A stretch of 64,000 nucleotides of DNA, from the NCBI GenBank assembly GCA_947259275.1, contig CAMYMH010000003.1:114149-178148 (forward strand). Direction: 5' to 3'. The notes below the pieces were generated by a model. The model did not search any database and was not told where the DNA came from. It saw only the letters and a list, made by a program, of their open reading frames with translations. Source of the DNA: an uncultured Acidimicrobiaceae bacterium. Its GTDB lineage: Bacteria; Actinomycetota; Acidimicrobiia; Spongiisociales; SHLN01. Shown in pieces: positions 17,748-26,433 of this stretch; the first letter of the stretch is position 1, and every line of letters begins with the position of its first letter. Position numbers and translations under genes: made by a program.

Positions 17748-19228
17748 GACGCCACTCCTTCGGTCCCGGAACGACGGCCGCCGATCAGCAAGCCGATCTC
17801 GTCCACGTTGGTGGCGGACGCGTCCAGCTCGCCGATTACCCGGCCCGAGAAGAACACCAGGATGCGGTCGCTGTAGCGGAGCAGCTCGTCGAGGTCGGCC
17901 GACGCGAACAGAATCGACGTTCCCTGCTCACGCCTCGCCAGGAGCTGCTCCCACACCCAGTCGGCCGATTCGATATCCAGTCCCCGGGTCGGGTGCTCCA
18001 TCAGCAGGACCGTCAGCTCGGCCGGCAGCATCGCCAGCAAAACCCGCTGCTGATTCCCGCCCGACAGCGACTCGGCAGTCGATGCTTCGGTGCCCTTGAT
18101 GGTGTAATGCTCAACCTGCTCCACCGCCCGCTTGCGGGCAGCCCCCCAGTCGACGAAGAAACTCCTGTCCTCCCCCGCCAGCACGAAGTGCTCGGTAATC
18201 GTGAGCCCCTCGATGAGTCCCTCTTCCAAGCGGCCGGCCGGGAGGTATTTCACGTCCGCCGCCAGATAGTCCCGGTAGTGCTTTCCGGTCATGTCCTGGC
18301 CGCCAACGGCCACCCTGCCTTCCTTGGGGGCTCGCATCCCGCAGCAAATCCGCAGGAACGTGTCCTGGCCGCTCCCCTCCATACCGGCGATTCCGATGAC
18401 CTCGCCTGCCTGAACTTCGAGCGAGATGGGCTCCTCGCTGAGCAGCCCGGTGGCGGTGCGAATGGAATCGAGGGCGAGGTGCGAGGACCCGAGGGACACC
18501 TGATCCCGGTCGCGGATCTCGATCGCCTGACCGAACATCATCTCGACCAATTGCTCGGGCGGGACCGGCAACTCGGCCTCACCGACCACCTTGCCGCGAG
18601 TCATCACCGTCACTCGCTCGCACAGGTCGGCGACCTCCTCCAGCTTGTGCGACACGAAGATCACGCTCATGCCCTCTTTGGCCAGGGCCTTGAGGGTTAC
18701 GAAAAGCTTGGCACGCTGGTCGGCGGAGATGCCGGTGGTCGGCTCGTCGAGAATCAGTACCCGGGCACCGAGCCACAACAGACGGAGGATCTCCAGCTGC
18801 TGGCGCTCACCCACCGTCAGCAGACGAGCCGGCGTTTCCGGGTCGAGATTGAACCCGTACCGTTCGCTCAGCTCATTCAACTCCCTGGTGGCCGCGGCCC
18901 GGTCGAGCCGGCGCTCACCCGGACTTCCCAGGACGAAATTGTCGATGACGCTGAACGGCAGGAAGACGAGCGGATCCTGGTGCAGCATGCCGATCCCGGC
19001 CGCGATGGCATCGACCGGGGAGGCCAGCTTGATGGTCTTGCCATCGAGGATGATCTCGCCCGAATCGGCGGAATGGAAACCCGACAGGACTTTCATGAGC
19101 GTCGATTTGCCTGCCCCGTTCTCACCGAGGAGGCCGTGGAGAGTGCCGGTCTCCACGGTGATGGAAATGCCGTCGTTGGCGCGGACCGGACCGAAGTGCT
19201 TGTGGATGTCCCGCAGCTCGAGGCTCAT
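17744..19228 (-). CDS. ABC transporter ATPase with two nucleotide-binding domains, sugar/nucleoside type
   Basis: The 494-residue protein has two ABC domains, as in RbsA and NupO. The first is canonical: Walker A GENGAGKST and Walker B LILDEPTTG. The second has a degenerate Walker A (GMEGSGQDTF, lacking the Lys), a good signature LSGGNQQRVLLA, and EHPTRGLD at Walker B. This asymmetry is normal for the family. The start chosen is the ATG at 19228, which begins at the first beta strand. An in-frame TTG at 19276 would add 16 residues. A hairpin at 19280-19309 separates it from the binding-protein gene. Confidence 0.9.
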   Translation of the reverse strand: MSLELRDIHKHFGPVRANDGISITVETGTLHGLLGENGAGKSTLMKVLSGFHSADSGEIILDGKTIKLASPVDAIAAGIGMLHQDPLVFLPFSVIDNFVLGSPGERRLDRAAATRELNELSERYGFNLDPETPARLLTVGERQQLEILRLLWLGARVLILDEPTTGISADQRAKLFVTLKALAKEGMSVIFVSHKLEEVADLCERVTVMTRGKVVGEAELPVPPEQLVEMMFGQAIEIRDRDQVSLGSSHLALDSIRTATGLLSEEPISLEVQAGEVIGIAGMEGSGQDTFLRICCGMRAPKEGRVAVGGQDMTGKHYRDYLAADVKYLPAGRLEEGLIEGLTITEHFVLAGEDRSFFVDWGAARKRAVEQVEHYTIKGTEASTAESLSGGNQQRVLLAMLPAELTVLLMEHPTRGLDIESADWVWEQLLARREQGTSILFASADLDELLRYSDRILVFFSGRVIGELDASATNVDEIGLLIGGRRSGTEGVAS

Positions 19229-19279
19229 GGCTCCGCAGGCTAGAGAAACCGAGTGACCCGTGTCGAGTTCGGACAATGC

Positions 19280-19309
19280 GAAAGGGGAGGGCCGATGCCC
19301 TCCCCTTTC
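19280..19309 (-). terminator. Perfect hairpin between binding-protein and ATPase genes
   Basis: GAAAGGGGAGGGC (19280-19292) pairs perfectly over 13 bp with 19297-19309 around a CGAT loop. It lies just after the binding-protein stop (19328). It is not followed by a T-run on the minus strand. It is therefore more likely an mRNA-stabilising or partial-termination element, giving more binding protein than membrane components, as in many importer operons. Confidence 0.6.
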
Positions 19310-19327
19310 AGTTCGCCAAGAGGCGGT

Positions 19328-20638
19328 CTACCCGAAGACGTTGACCGAGCAGACCCCGGTTATGCCCTCAACGCACTGCTCCGAGTACCAGACCTGGAAG
19401 TCGGTGGCCACCTCACCATCTCCCAGCCACTGGGTGCCGTCCTGCCAGTTGAGCGGGCCTTGGAACAGCTCGATCGAGCCATCTGCCAGCCCGGCAATGA
19501 AGGTGTCCAAGAAGGCGGCATTCTCTGCCGACAAACCAGGACCCCGGGCGTACCCGACCACACTCGTGTCCGGGTTATTGATATCGGACCAGTCCGGCTC
19601 AGACCATTTCCAGTCGGCCGTGAAGTTTCCGTCAATCACCGATTGCGCCGCGGCCAGATAGGCCGGGCCCCAGTTGAAGTACGGAACACCCAGGCAAATG
19701 TCCGGTGCTTCGTCACAGGCACCGACGAAGTCGTATGGGACCCCCCACAGGTTCTCGCCGGCTTCGGCCCGCTGACCGCTGCGAATCAGGGCGACGTTGT
19801 TGTCAATACCCGACAGGGTTACGTCGGCGCCGCCGTCGATGAAGTCGTTGACCACCTGGGTCGGGTCAAGCGTCACACCGGGGATGTTGAACCAGAACCC
19901 GATGTACGTGACGTTGAAGGCCAGGTCTGCCGGGTCTTCGCCCCGGAAGTTCTCCCAGCAGTAGCGGGCACCGAGGTAGGCCGAGTTGACCAGGCGACGG
20001 GTCTCGTCGTTGGTCAGCGGACCGAGGTAGGCGAGCTCACCGGTCTGGGTGGTTAGCCCGGCTGCGCAGCCTCCGATCATTTTCCCAAACGTCATCTTGC
20101 CCCACGTGTTCTTCAGATTGGTCAGGTTGGCCTGATAGTCCTTCCCCTCGGCCCACGCACTGTCTCCCGAGGCCCAGATCATGGGCACCTCTGGAATCAG
20201 CTCGGCGGCCTCGAAAGCACCGTCGCGCATGTCGTCTGAGTTGAAGATGATCAGGTCGGCCCCGAGATCGACCATGTCCTGGGCAGTTCCCGGGAGTGAC
20301 AAGCCCGGAGTGTCGGTCGTATTGGCGAATTCGAGAACGATCAGGTCATCTTCGGTGAGGCCGAGTTGATCGATGACATACTCCGCCCCCTCGAAATGCG
20401 CCTGGCTATAGCCGCGATCGTTCTTCGGGCCAACCAGCACGAGTCCCAATTTGAAGTCATCAACCATGACTCCACCGCCGTCGCCATCGTCCACGGTGGT
20501 CGTGGTGTCGTCCCCTCCCCCGCCGGCTGTGGTGGTGGTCGCCGTCGTCTCTCCGGTGTCGTCATCTCCACAGGCGGCGGCTACCAACGCGAAGGCCAGC
20601 AGCACGCCCAGCAGCTTGATAAGTCGTTTCGAAAACAT
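19328..20638 (-). CDS. BMP-family (Med/BmpA) substrate-binding lipoprotein
   Basis: The 436-residue protein has a lipoprotein signal with lipobox VAAAC (Cys23) and a Thr/Gly/Asp-rich linker, followed by a periplasmic-binding-protein-1 fold of the BMP (basic membrane protein) family. Conserved pieces are LVLVGPKNDRGYSQAHFEGA near the start and IIFNSDDMRDGAFEAA in the first lobe. BMP proteins bind nucleosides in the characterised cases. A strong AGGAGGAG site precedes the ATG. With the ATPase and permeases downstream it forms one importer, and the catabolic genes on either side point to a pyrimidine nucleoside or base as the cargo. Confidence 0.92.
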   Translation of the reverse strand: MFSKRLIKLLGVLLAFALVAAACGDDDTGETTATTTTAGGGGDDTTTTVDDGDGGGVMVDDFKLGLVLVGPKNDRGYSQAHFEGAEYVIDQLGLTEDDLIVLEFANTTDTPGLSLPGTAQDMVDLGADLIIFNSDDMRDGAFEAAELIPEVPMIWASGDSAWAEGKDYQANLTNLKNTWGKMTFGKMIGGCAAGLTTQTGELAYLGPLTNDETRRLVNSAYLGARYCWENFRGEDPADLAFNVTYIGFWFNIPGVTLDPTQVVNDFIDGGADVTLSGIDNNVALIRSGQRAEAGENLWGVPYDFVGACDEAPDICLGVPYFNWGPAYLAAAQSVIDGNFTADWKWSEPDWSDINNPDTSVVGYARGPGLSAENAAFLDTFIAGLADGSIELFQGPLNWQDGTQWLGDGEVATDFQVWYSEQCVEGITGVCSVNVFG

Positions 20639-20758
20639 GGTTTTGGCTCCTCCTCAGGTGACCATTGGGCTGGACTCTACGTCATCCGGACGGTTGGGTA
20701 TGCAACCTGTTGGGTCGCGGGCGAAGCCCATCCATGGTTTCCCAACAGCTTCGTCTGC

Positions 20759-22051
20759 TCAAACAGCTTCCTCGATGGCCTGCTCGATGACCTCGAAGCC
20801 CTCGTCTGCTTCTTCCTCGGTCAGACTAAGGGGTGGCGCGATCCGCAGCACGTTGGCGTGCAAACCGCCCTTGCCGATGAGCAGGCCGTTGTCTTTGGCC
20901 CTCTCCATGATCCGGGTCGTGATCTCCGGATCCGGGTCCTTGGTCCCCGGCTTGACCAGCTCAACTCCGATCTGGAGGCCCTTGCCGCGGACTTCGCCGA
21001 CAATCGAGCCGTCTTCGTCGGCCAGATGGTCGAGCCGGGACTTCAGGTGGTTGCCCACTTTGAGCGAGTTGGTCTGCAGGTCGTGCTCGATGACGTAGTT
21101 GATGTTGGCGAGGGCGCCGGCCGTTGCCAGCGGATTGCCGCCAAAGGTGGAGATCGAATTGGCGTTGATGCTGTCCATGATGTCGGCGCGGGCCACGACC
21201 CCCCCCATGGCCAGGCCGTTCCCGACCCCTTTGGCGAACGTGATGACGTCGGGCGTCATGTCATGTGCCTGGTAGCCCCAGAAATTCTCTCCGGTCCGTC
21301 CCCAGCCCGTCTGCACCTCGTCGGAGATATACAAGATGCCGTATTCGTCGAGCACCTCCTTGAATGCACCGAAGAAGCCATCGGGCGGAAGGGTGAATCC
21401 ACCAACCCCCTGAATCGGCTCGGCGATCATGGCGGCGACGTCGCCGGAGGTGGCAACGTCGATCATGTCACGCAAATCGGCCACGCAGGCGGCGACGAAC
21501 TCGTCGTCCGGCAAGTGACCGAACGGGCTGCGGTACTTGTAGCCGCCGTGGATGTAAGTAACCGAGAGCGGACTGAGTGCGGTCGGGGACCATGATCGGT
21601 TGCCGGTTAGTGACACCGCCGCGAACGACCGCCCGTGATAGCTATTGCGTAGGGCCAGTATTTGGTTCGACTGCCGGCTGGTGGTGGTCAGCATCATGGC
21701 GGCGTCGTTGGCCTCGGTACCGGAGTTGGTGAAGAACACCTTGGCGTTCGGGATGCCAGAGAGCCCGGCGATCTTCTCGGCCAGTTCGATCTGGGCTTCG
21801 ATCAGGTAAAGCGTCGAGCTGTGCATGATGAGGGCGGCCTGCTCCTGCACCGCCTCGACGACCTCGGGCAGGTTGTACCCGGTCATGGTGGTGAGGATTC
21901 CCCCGAAGAAGTCGAGGTATTCCTTGCCCTCGGCGTCCCACACCCGGCGGCCCTCGCCCCGCACCAGCGCGATCGGCTCCGCGTAATAGAGCGCCAGCCA
22001 CGATGGCAGCACCTCCCGATGACGAGCCAATAGGTCCTGGTGTGTCGCCAT
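20759..22051 (-). CDS. Class III aminotransferase, probably beta-alanine/beta-aminoisobutyrate transaminase
   Basis: The 430-residue fold-type I PLP enzyme of the AGXT2-like class III family has FTNSGTEANDAAMML, SYHGRSFAA, ISDEVQTGWGRTG, the Schiff-base Lys in TFAKGVGNG, and STFGGNPLA. Substrate specificity is not visible in sequence. In this locus it would transaminate beta-alanine or 3-aminoisobutyrate, made by the ureidopropionase at 22938, to the semialdehyde used by mmsA. GGAGGA precedes the ATG. It lies upstream of the importer genes on the same strand. Alternatives are alanine-glyoxylate or 4-aminobutyrate aminotransferase. Confidence 0.9.
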   Translation of the reverse strand: MATHQDLLARHREVLPSWLALYYAEPIALVRGEGRRVWDAEGKEYLDFFGGILTTMTGYNLPEVVEAVQEQAALIMHSSTLYLIEAQIELAEKIAGLSGIPNAKVFFTNSGTEANDAAMMLTTTSRQSNQILALRNSYHGRSFAAVSLTGNRSWSPTALSPLSVTYIHGGYKYRSPFGHLPDDEFVAACVADLRDMIDVATSGDVAAMIAEPIQGVGGFTLPPDGFFGAFKEVLDEYGILYISDEVQTGWGRTGENFWGYQAHDMTPDVITFAKGVGNGLAMGGVVARADIMDSINANSISTFGGNPLATAGALANINYVIEHDLQTNSLKVGNHLKSRLDHLADEDGSIVGEVRGKGLQIGVELVKPGTKDPDPEITTRIMERAKDNGLLIGKGGLHANVLRIAPPLSLTEEEADEGFEVIEQAIEEAV

Positions 22052-22156
22052 GATTCCTCCAGTGGTTATCTACCCGAAAGCTAGCCGAGCCCCGGGTGGT
22101 GGTGAAGCCGTCGACGTCGGGGCCCGGACCCCCCCTACCCCCGCCTCAGTACCGGA

Positions 22157-22615
22157 CTAGGTACGCTTCATCGCGGCGGCGCGGGCGGCCTGCACCTCGG
22201 TGACGAAGGTGTCGACGCTGGTCCCGGCAATCGTTTTTCCGATCAGCTCGAGCGGCAGATCTTCGAGTTTCTTGAAGCGGACACACGATCTCCCGACGTC
22301 GAGCTTCTTGCCGGTGGCCCGGTAGGCGTCCAGAAACGCATCGCGCGTCTCGTCTTGCGCGTAGACCGCCGTCAGGTATACCGCCATGTGGTTCTTCTGG
22401 CTGGCCAGCGCCGCGTACATGAGGGGTTTGCCGTTATAGGTGTCGGGGTAAGTCTCGAGCGGCACCTCGTAGCTGATCATCCCCCAGTTCATGGTCTCCT
22501 CATACCCGGCCGGCAGGTTGGCGAGAATCTCGGCACGAACCGCCTCAATATCTGCCCGCCGCTCGGGGCTCAGCGAGGCGAGGTACTCCTCGACCGTTCC
22601 GGCTTCAGACCGCAC
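22157..22615 (-). CDS. DUF1801 / YdhG-like domain protein
   Basis: This protein of about 152 residues is of the DUF1801 type. Visible are VEEYLASLSPERRADIEAVR, the MNWGMISYEVP segment, HMAVYLTAVY, and GRSCVRFKKLEDLPLE. Family function is unknown (a frataxin-like fold in some members). The start is uncertain: GTG at 22615 is used here, but the frame is open to a GTG at 22666, and that extra N-terminus lies at the edge of a palindromic repeat region, so it is probably not native. It lies between aminotransferase and ureidopropionase genes; a metabolic link is not evident. Confidence 0.7.
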   Translation of the reverse strand: MRSEAGTVEEYLASLSPERRADIEAVRAEILANLPAGYEETMNWGMISYEVPLETYPDTYNGKPLMYAALASQKNHMAVYLTAVYAQDETRDAFLDAYRATGKKLDVGRSCVRFKKLEDLPLELIGKTIAGTSVDTFVTEVQAARAAAMKRT

Positions 22616-22669
22616 GGCTAGGGGTGTCCTGTTTTGCGATAGGTGCGAGGCTTCCCGATCCAGCACCGA

Positions 22670-22930
22670 GCGTGTGCCCTGGGTCCCCGCCCTTGAGGGC
22701 GGGGTGGCTCCGCCGGAGGCGGAGACGGGGTGGGGGGCAACCCTGGCCGGTTGCTAGGCAGTTGCTGCGCAACTGCATACCGGATGGAGTTACGAAGTAA
22801 CTCCTTAGCCGGGCGATGCCCGGCCCTCCCCATCCTTCCTCGGAGCTCCGCTCCTCGGCCACCTTCCCCCCACGGGGAAGGAGCTCGGAACCTCTTCGCC
22901 GCTGAGAACTGTCGCACACCAAACCCGACA
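22670..22930. repeat. Modular palindromic repeat region A
   Basis: This intergenic mosaic of short palindromes contains: 22685-22704 (CCCCGCCCT arms), 22708-22724 (CTCCGCC-GGA-GGCGGAG), 22758-22776 (GCAGTTGC-TGC-GCAACTGC), 22786-22804 (GGAGTTAC-GAA-GTAACTCC), 22808-22824 (GCCGGGC-GAT-GCCCGGC) and 22862-22881 (CCTTCCCC arms). The same or related modules recur at about 42.3-42.9, 48.9-49.5 and 62.7-62.9 kb. I see no coding sequence within it. Confidence 0.8.
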
Positions 22931-22937
22931 CAACAGG

Positions 22938-23780
22938 TCAGGGAGCTACCAGCGGGCCGTAAGCATCCGGACGACGGTCCCGATAGAAGGCCCAGGTCTT
23001 GCGGACCTCATCGACCATGTCGAGGTCGAGGTCGCGTATCACCAGCTCCTCGTCGGTATCCGAGGCAGCGCCATCGACGATCTGGCCGCGGGGATCGACG
23101 AAGTACGAGGATCCGTAGTAGTCGTTGTCACCGAACGGCTCCTTGCCGACCCGGTTGATGGCCCCGATGAAGTACTCGTTGGCGACGGCGGCTGCCGGCT
23201 GCTCGAGGTTCCACAGGTACATCGAGAGGCCGCGGCTGGTGGCAGAAGGGTTGAAGACGATCTTGGCCCCGGCCAGGCCGAGGGCTCGCCAACCCTCGGG
23301 AAAGTGGCGGTCGTAGCAGATGTACACGCCGATGCGGCCGACGGCAGTGTCGAAGATGGGATAGCCGGTGTTGCCGGGACGGAAGTAGAACTTCTCCCAG
23401 AACCCGTTCACGTGGGGGATGTGGGTCTTGCGGTATTTGCCGAGGTAGGTGCCATCGGCATCCACCACCGCGGCTGTGTTGTAGAAGAAGCCGTCGTCCT
23501 CTTTCTCGAAGATCGGCGCCACGATGACCATGCCGGTCTCTTTGGCGAGGTCCATCATGATCTTGGTGGTGGGACCGTCCGGAATCGGCTCGGCGTAGTC
23601 GAAGTGCTCGTTCTCCTGCACCGAGCAGAAGTACGGGCTGTAGAACAGCTCCTGGAAGCATATGACCTGGGCGCCCTCCGATGCTGCCTGCCGGGCGTAG
23701 TCGATGTTCTTCTTCAGCATCGAGTCCTTATCGCCGGTCCACTCGGTCTGGACGATGGCAGCTCGTACCACATTCGCCAT
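22938..23780 (-). CDS. Beta-ureidopropionase / N-carbamoyl-beta-alanine amidohydrolase (nitrilase superfamily)
   Basis: The 280-residue C-N hydrolase starts at the ATG at 23780, 6 nt after AAAAGGAG. The catalytic Glu44 (CFQELFYSPYF), Lys118 (KYRKTHIP) and Cys155 (VYICYDRHFPEGWR) are all present. The sequence closely resembles beta-ureidopropionase and N-carbamoylputrescine amidase types, which hydrolyse N-carbamoyl amines to free amine, CO2 and ammonia. In this locus the expected reaction is N-carbamoyl-beta-alanine to beta-alanine, after dihydropyrimidinase. It is the most upstream gene of the minus-strand locus and is divergent from a two-component system. Confidence 0.92.
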   Translation of the reverse strand: MANVVRAAIVQTEWTGDKDSMLKKNIDYARQAASEGAQVICFQELFYSPYFCSVQENEHFDYAEPIPDGPTTKIMMDLAKETGMVIVAPIFEKEDDGFFYNTAAVVDADGTYLGKYRKTHIPHVNGFWEKFYFRPGNTGYPIFDTAVGRIGVYICYDRHFPEGWRALGLAGAKIVFNPSATSRGLSMYLWNLEQPAAAVANEYFIGAINRVGKEPFGDNDYYGSSYFVDPRGQIVDGAASDTDEELVIRDLDLDMVDEVRKTWAFYRDRRPDAYGPLVAP

Positions 23781-23958
23781 ATCTGCTCCTTTTCGGCCGT
23801 GTTCGAAAACTAGCGAAGAACCAACAGAATTGCGCGAGCCCTGGGGTGCACACCCGCCGATGCCAGATGGGCTGCCAGCCACCAGCTCCCAGCTACCAGC
23901 TGCCGGCGCGTCGGCTGGAAGCGCTCAGAACAGATTGCCGGGCGTTTACCCTCTGACT

Positions 23959-25011
23959 ATGACCCTTCGCGATACGGCACTGCCAGTTGATCGGACTCTG
24001 AGACAGATTCTCGTGGGTTTCCGGTACGTCGGGGCCGTGTGGATCCTCGCCCTCGCGTGGGCATGGGCCATCATTACCGGGCTTTCGGGTCGCAAAACGA
24101 TTCGGAGCTGGCCGTTCTTGATTTCAGACCTGGCGGTCGGGTCCTGGACCGCCATCGCCCCAGCCCTCATCGAGCAAGACGGAGGCGGCACGTTCTCGGG
24201 CGGGTACCCCTTCTCCACCGTCCTCGTGTGGGCATACGCGTTTGGAATCCCGGGTGGAGTGGCCTCCGGGACGATCGTCTCGTCAATCGCGCTATCACAG
24301 GCACAGAACCCACCAACAACCAACCTCACCAATGCGCTCATCTATGTGGCCGGTGGAGGCGTAGCCGGCTGGGCCTTCAACATGTTGCGCCGTACCGAGC
24401 ATCGCCGCCTGGAGGTCGAAGAGCTGCTGGCCAACGAACGAGCCGAACGGATCCGCTCGGAAGAGCGGGCCGAGGTGGCCGCCCACCTCCACGACTCTGT
24501 TCTCCAGACGCTGGCGTTGATCCAGAAACGATCAGCGGAGCCAGATGAGGTCGGGTCCCTCGCCCGTAGCCAGGAGCGGGAGCTCCGCAACTGGCTCTAT
24601 GGGGCGGCGCTCCTCAACGCCGCCTCTCTGGCGGGGGCGCTCGAAGAGGTCTGCAGCGACGTCGAGGAGCGTCTCCGCATCGGCGTGGAGCTCGTCACGG
24701 TTGGTGACTGCCCACTCGACGATCACGTCCTAGCGTTGGTGGCAGCGACTCGGGAGGCTGTCACCAACGCGGGTAAGTTCTCCGGGGCTGACAAGGTTTC
24801 GGTATATGCCGAGCTGCGGGGGCCGGACATCCACGTTTTCGTCCGTGACCGTGGAGTCGGATTCGACCCCGAGGCGGTCGACGAGGACCGCCAGGGTGTG
24901 CGAGAGTCGATCGTCGGAAGAATGCAGCGCCATGGCGGCGACGCCATCATTCGCAGTTCGTCCGATACCGGAACTGAGATCGAGTTGAGAGTCACGAGGG
25001 AGGCGTCGTGA
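23959..25011 (+). CDS. NarL-type sensor histidine kinase
   Basis: The 350-residue membrane kinase has about four N-terminal transmembrane segments (residues 15-140). A coiled linker rich in Glu/Arg (about 145-178) follows, then a HisKA_3 dimerisation domain with the phosphoacceptor in AAHLHDSVLQTLAL. The HATPase_c domain has an N-box variant (EAVTNAGKFSG) and the G1 box DRGVGFDP. No extracytoplasmic domain is seen, so it probably senses in the membrane. The start ATG at 23959 has no ribosome binding site; the frame is open further upstream but unlike this family. Its stop overlaps the regulator's GTG by GTGA. Confidence 0.88.
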   Translation: MTLRDTALPVDRTLRQILVGFRYVGAVWILALAWAWAIITGLSGRKTIRSWPFLISDLAVGSWTAIAPALIEQDGGGTFSGGYPFSTVLVWAYAFGIPGGVASGTIVSSIALSQAQNPPTTNLTNALIYVAGGGVAGWAFNMLRRTEHRRLEVEELLANERAERIRSEERAEVAAHLHDSVLQTLALIQKRSAEPDEVGSLARSQERELRNWLYGAALLNAASLAGALEEVCSDVEERLRIGVELVTVGDCPLDDHVLALVAATREAVTNAGKFSGADKVSVYAELRGPDIHVFVRDRGVGFDPEAVDEDRQGVRESIVGRMQRHGGDAIIRSSSDTGTEIELRVTREAS

Positions 25012-25652
25012 GCGAGCCGAAAATCAAGGTGTTCCTGGTGGACGACCACGACATGTTCCGAGCCGGGGTGCGCAGCGAGATCGGCGACGCCGTCGACATT
25101 GTCGGCGATGCCGATGATGTCGAGGGGGCCATTGAGCTGATCTCAGAACGCGAACCCGAGGTGGTGCTGTTGGACGTGCACATGGCCGGCGGGGGCGGCC
25201 GCGCCGTACTCGAGGCGGTTCACGGAGAACACCCCGACGTCAAGTTCCTGGCGCTGTCGGTCTCGGATGCTCCCGAGGATGTGGTTGATATTGTGCACGC
25301 CGGGGCCCGCGGATATGTGACCAAGTCGATCCAGCGCGACGATCTGGTAGACGCCATCCGCCGGGTGGCGGGCGGTGATGCGGTGTTCTCACCCAAGCTG
25401 GCCGGATTTGTCCTCGATGCGTTCTCGTCGCTCGAGCCGGCCGACGTCGACGCCGAGCTGGCCAGCCTGACGACCCGCGAGCAGGAGGTGCTCCGCCACA
25501 TCGCTCGCGGTTACACCTACAAAGAGGTGGCCGAACAGCTGTTCATTTCAACCAAGACAGTCGAGTCGCATGTCTCCTCAGTGCTTCGCAAGCTCCAGCT
25601 GACCAACCGACACGAGCTCGCCCGCTGGGCAGCGGATCGCAAGCTGATTTAG
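25008..25652 (+). CDS. NarL/LuxR-family response regulator
   Basis: The 214-residue protein has a receiver domain (about 1-125) with the acidic pair in VDDHDMF, the phosphorylated Asp in VVLLDVHM and the Lys in VTKSI. A LuxR-type HTH follows (about 150-210), with LTTREQEVLRHIARGYTYKEVA and STKTVESHVSSVLRKL. It is coupled to the kinase by a GTGA overlap, so the two form a signalling pair. Targets are unknown. Proximity to the divergent ureidopropionase gene makes regulation of the pyrimidine locus possible, but this is only positional. Confidence 0.92.
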   Translation: MSEPKIKVFLVDDHDMFRAGVRSEIGDAVDIVGDADDVEGAIELISEREPEVVLLDVHMAGGGGRAVLEAVHGEHPDVKFLALSVSDAPEDVVDIVHAGARGYVTKSIQRDDLVDAIRRVAGGDAVFSPKLAGFVLDAFSSLEPADVDAELASLTTREQEVLRHIARGYTYKEVAEQLFISTKTVESHVSSVLRKLQLTNRHELARWAADRKLI

Positions 25653-25816
25653 GCAGCTTCGCCGCCGTCGCCAGTCGCCAGTGAGCGATGCCAGCAGCGG
25701 CGCGGTTGCATCATCGCCGGGGTGGAAGTAGGCCCGCCCCAGTGGCACCACCAGCATGGTGAACCGGAGGGCGACAATCGCCAGCTGAAGTCGATCGCCT
25801 GATTGAGCCCACCACC
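25653..25816. other. Short intergenic region, no gene
   Basis: There is no convincing gene. A fragment resembling the response-regulator linker follows from 25817. Confidence 0.3.
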
Positions 25817-25885
25817 GTGTTCGATGCGTTCGCTCCGCTCGAGCCGGCCGATGTCAACGAGGAACCGGGGCGCGAACTGATCTAG
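25817..25885 (+). pseudogene. Remnant of a duplicated response-regulator 3' end
   Basis: The 22 codons from a GTG to a TAG read VFDAFAPLEPADVNEEPGREL-I. They match VLDAFSSLEPADVDAELA in the linker of the intact regulator at 25008, then jump to its last residues (RKLI). It looks like an internally deleted copy of the regulator's end. Its TAG overlaps the stop of the convergent membrane-protein gene. Confidence 0.5.
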
Positions 25886-26433
25886 GCGAACCAGTACCCG
25901 GCGTAAACGACCAGCCAGAACACAGCCCACGACCCGATCAGCACCCGCTCCGACAGCCACCGGCGGAAAAACCAGCCAACGTAGGCGGCCACTAGGACGC
26001 TGATTACGAACCGGACCAGGCGACCGGGGATGGTGAGGAGTACCAGTTCAACGAGGCTCAGCCCGAGGTCGCCCGAGGCGGCCGCAAACAGCTTGTACGG
26101 CTGGCCCCGCCACGGCCCCAACAGCAACGCGCGGTTTCCCTCCGCCGCCACATCGCTACCTACCGCCTCCACCATGGTGGCATCGACCCCCGGCAGCAGC
26201 TCCATCGCCGCCAACGCCGAGTCCGGGTGCCAGGCCCCCCACCCGTACATGACGATCCCGCCGGCGACGGCGCCCGCGGTCGCCGACAGCGCCAGGCGAA
26301 GGGACCGGCGGAGTCCGATTCGGATAGCCATGAGCGTCAGGAACACGTCCGGAATGACAAAGAAGAGGATCGCCTCAGCGAACCCCCAGCCAAACGCGAA
26401 CCGCTCGTGGGTCTCGACGGGTACCCGAGTCAT
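25882..26433 (-). CDS. YqaA/SNARE-associated (VTT)-like membrane protein
   Basis: The 183-residue protein has about four transmembrane segments. The central GPWRGQPYKLFAAASGDLGLSL followed by TIPGRLVRF resembles the VTT/DedA-like YqaA group (a conserved G-x-P-[YF]-K then a Gly-rich turn). Members are thought to handle phospholipids or cations. The start overlaps the acyltransferase stop by ATGA, making it the last gene of the phospholipid operon. A role in lipid translocation is an inference from context. Confidence 0.75.
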   Translation of the reverse strand: MTRVPVETHERFAFGWGFAEAILFFVIPDVFLTLMAIRIGLRRSLRLALSATAGAVAGGIVMYGWGAWHPDSALAAMELLPGVDATMVEAVGSDVAAEGNRALLLGPWRGQPYKLFAAASGDLGLSLVELVLLTIPGRLVRFVISVLVAAYVGWFFRRWLSERVLIGSWAVFWLVVYAGYWFA

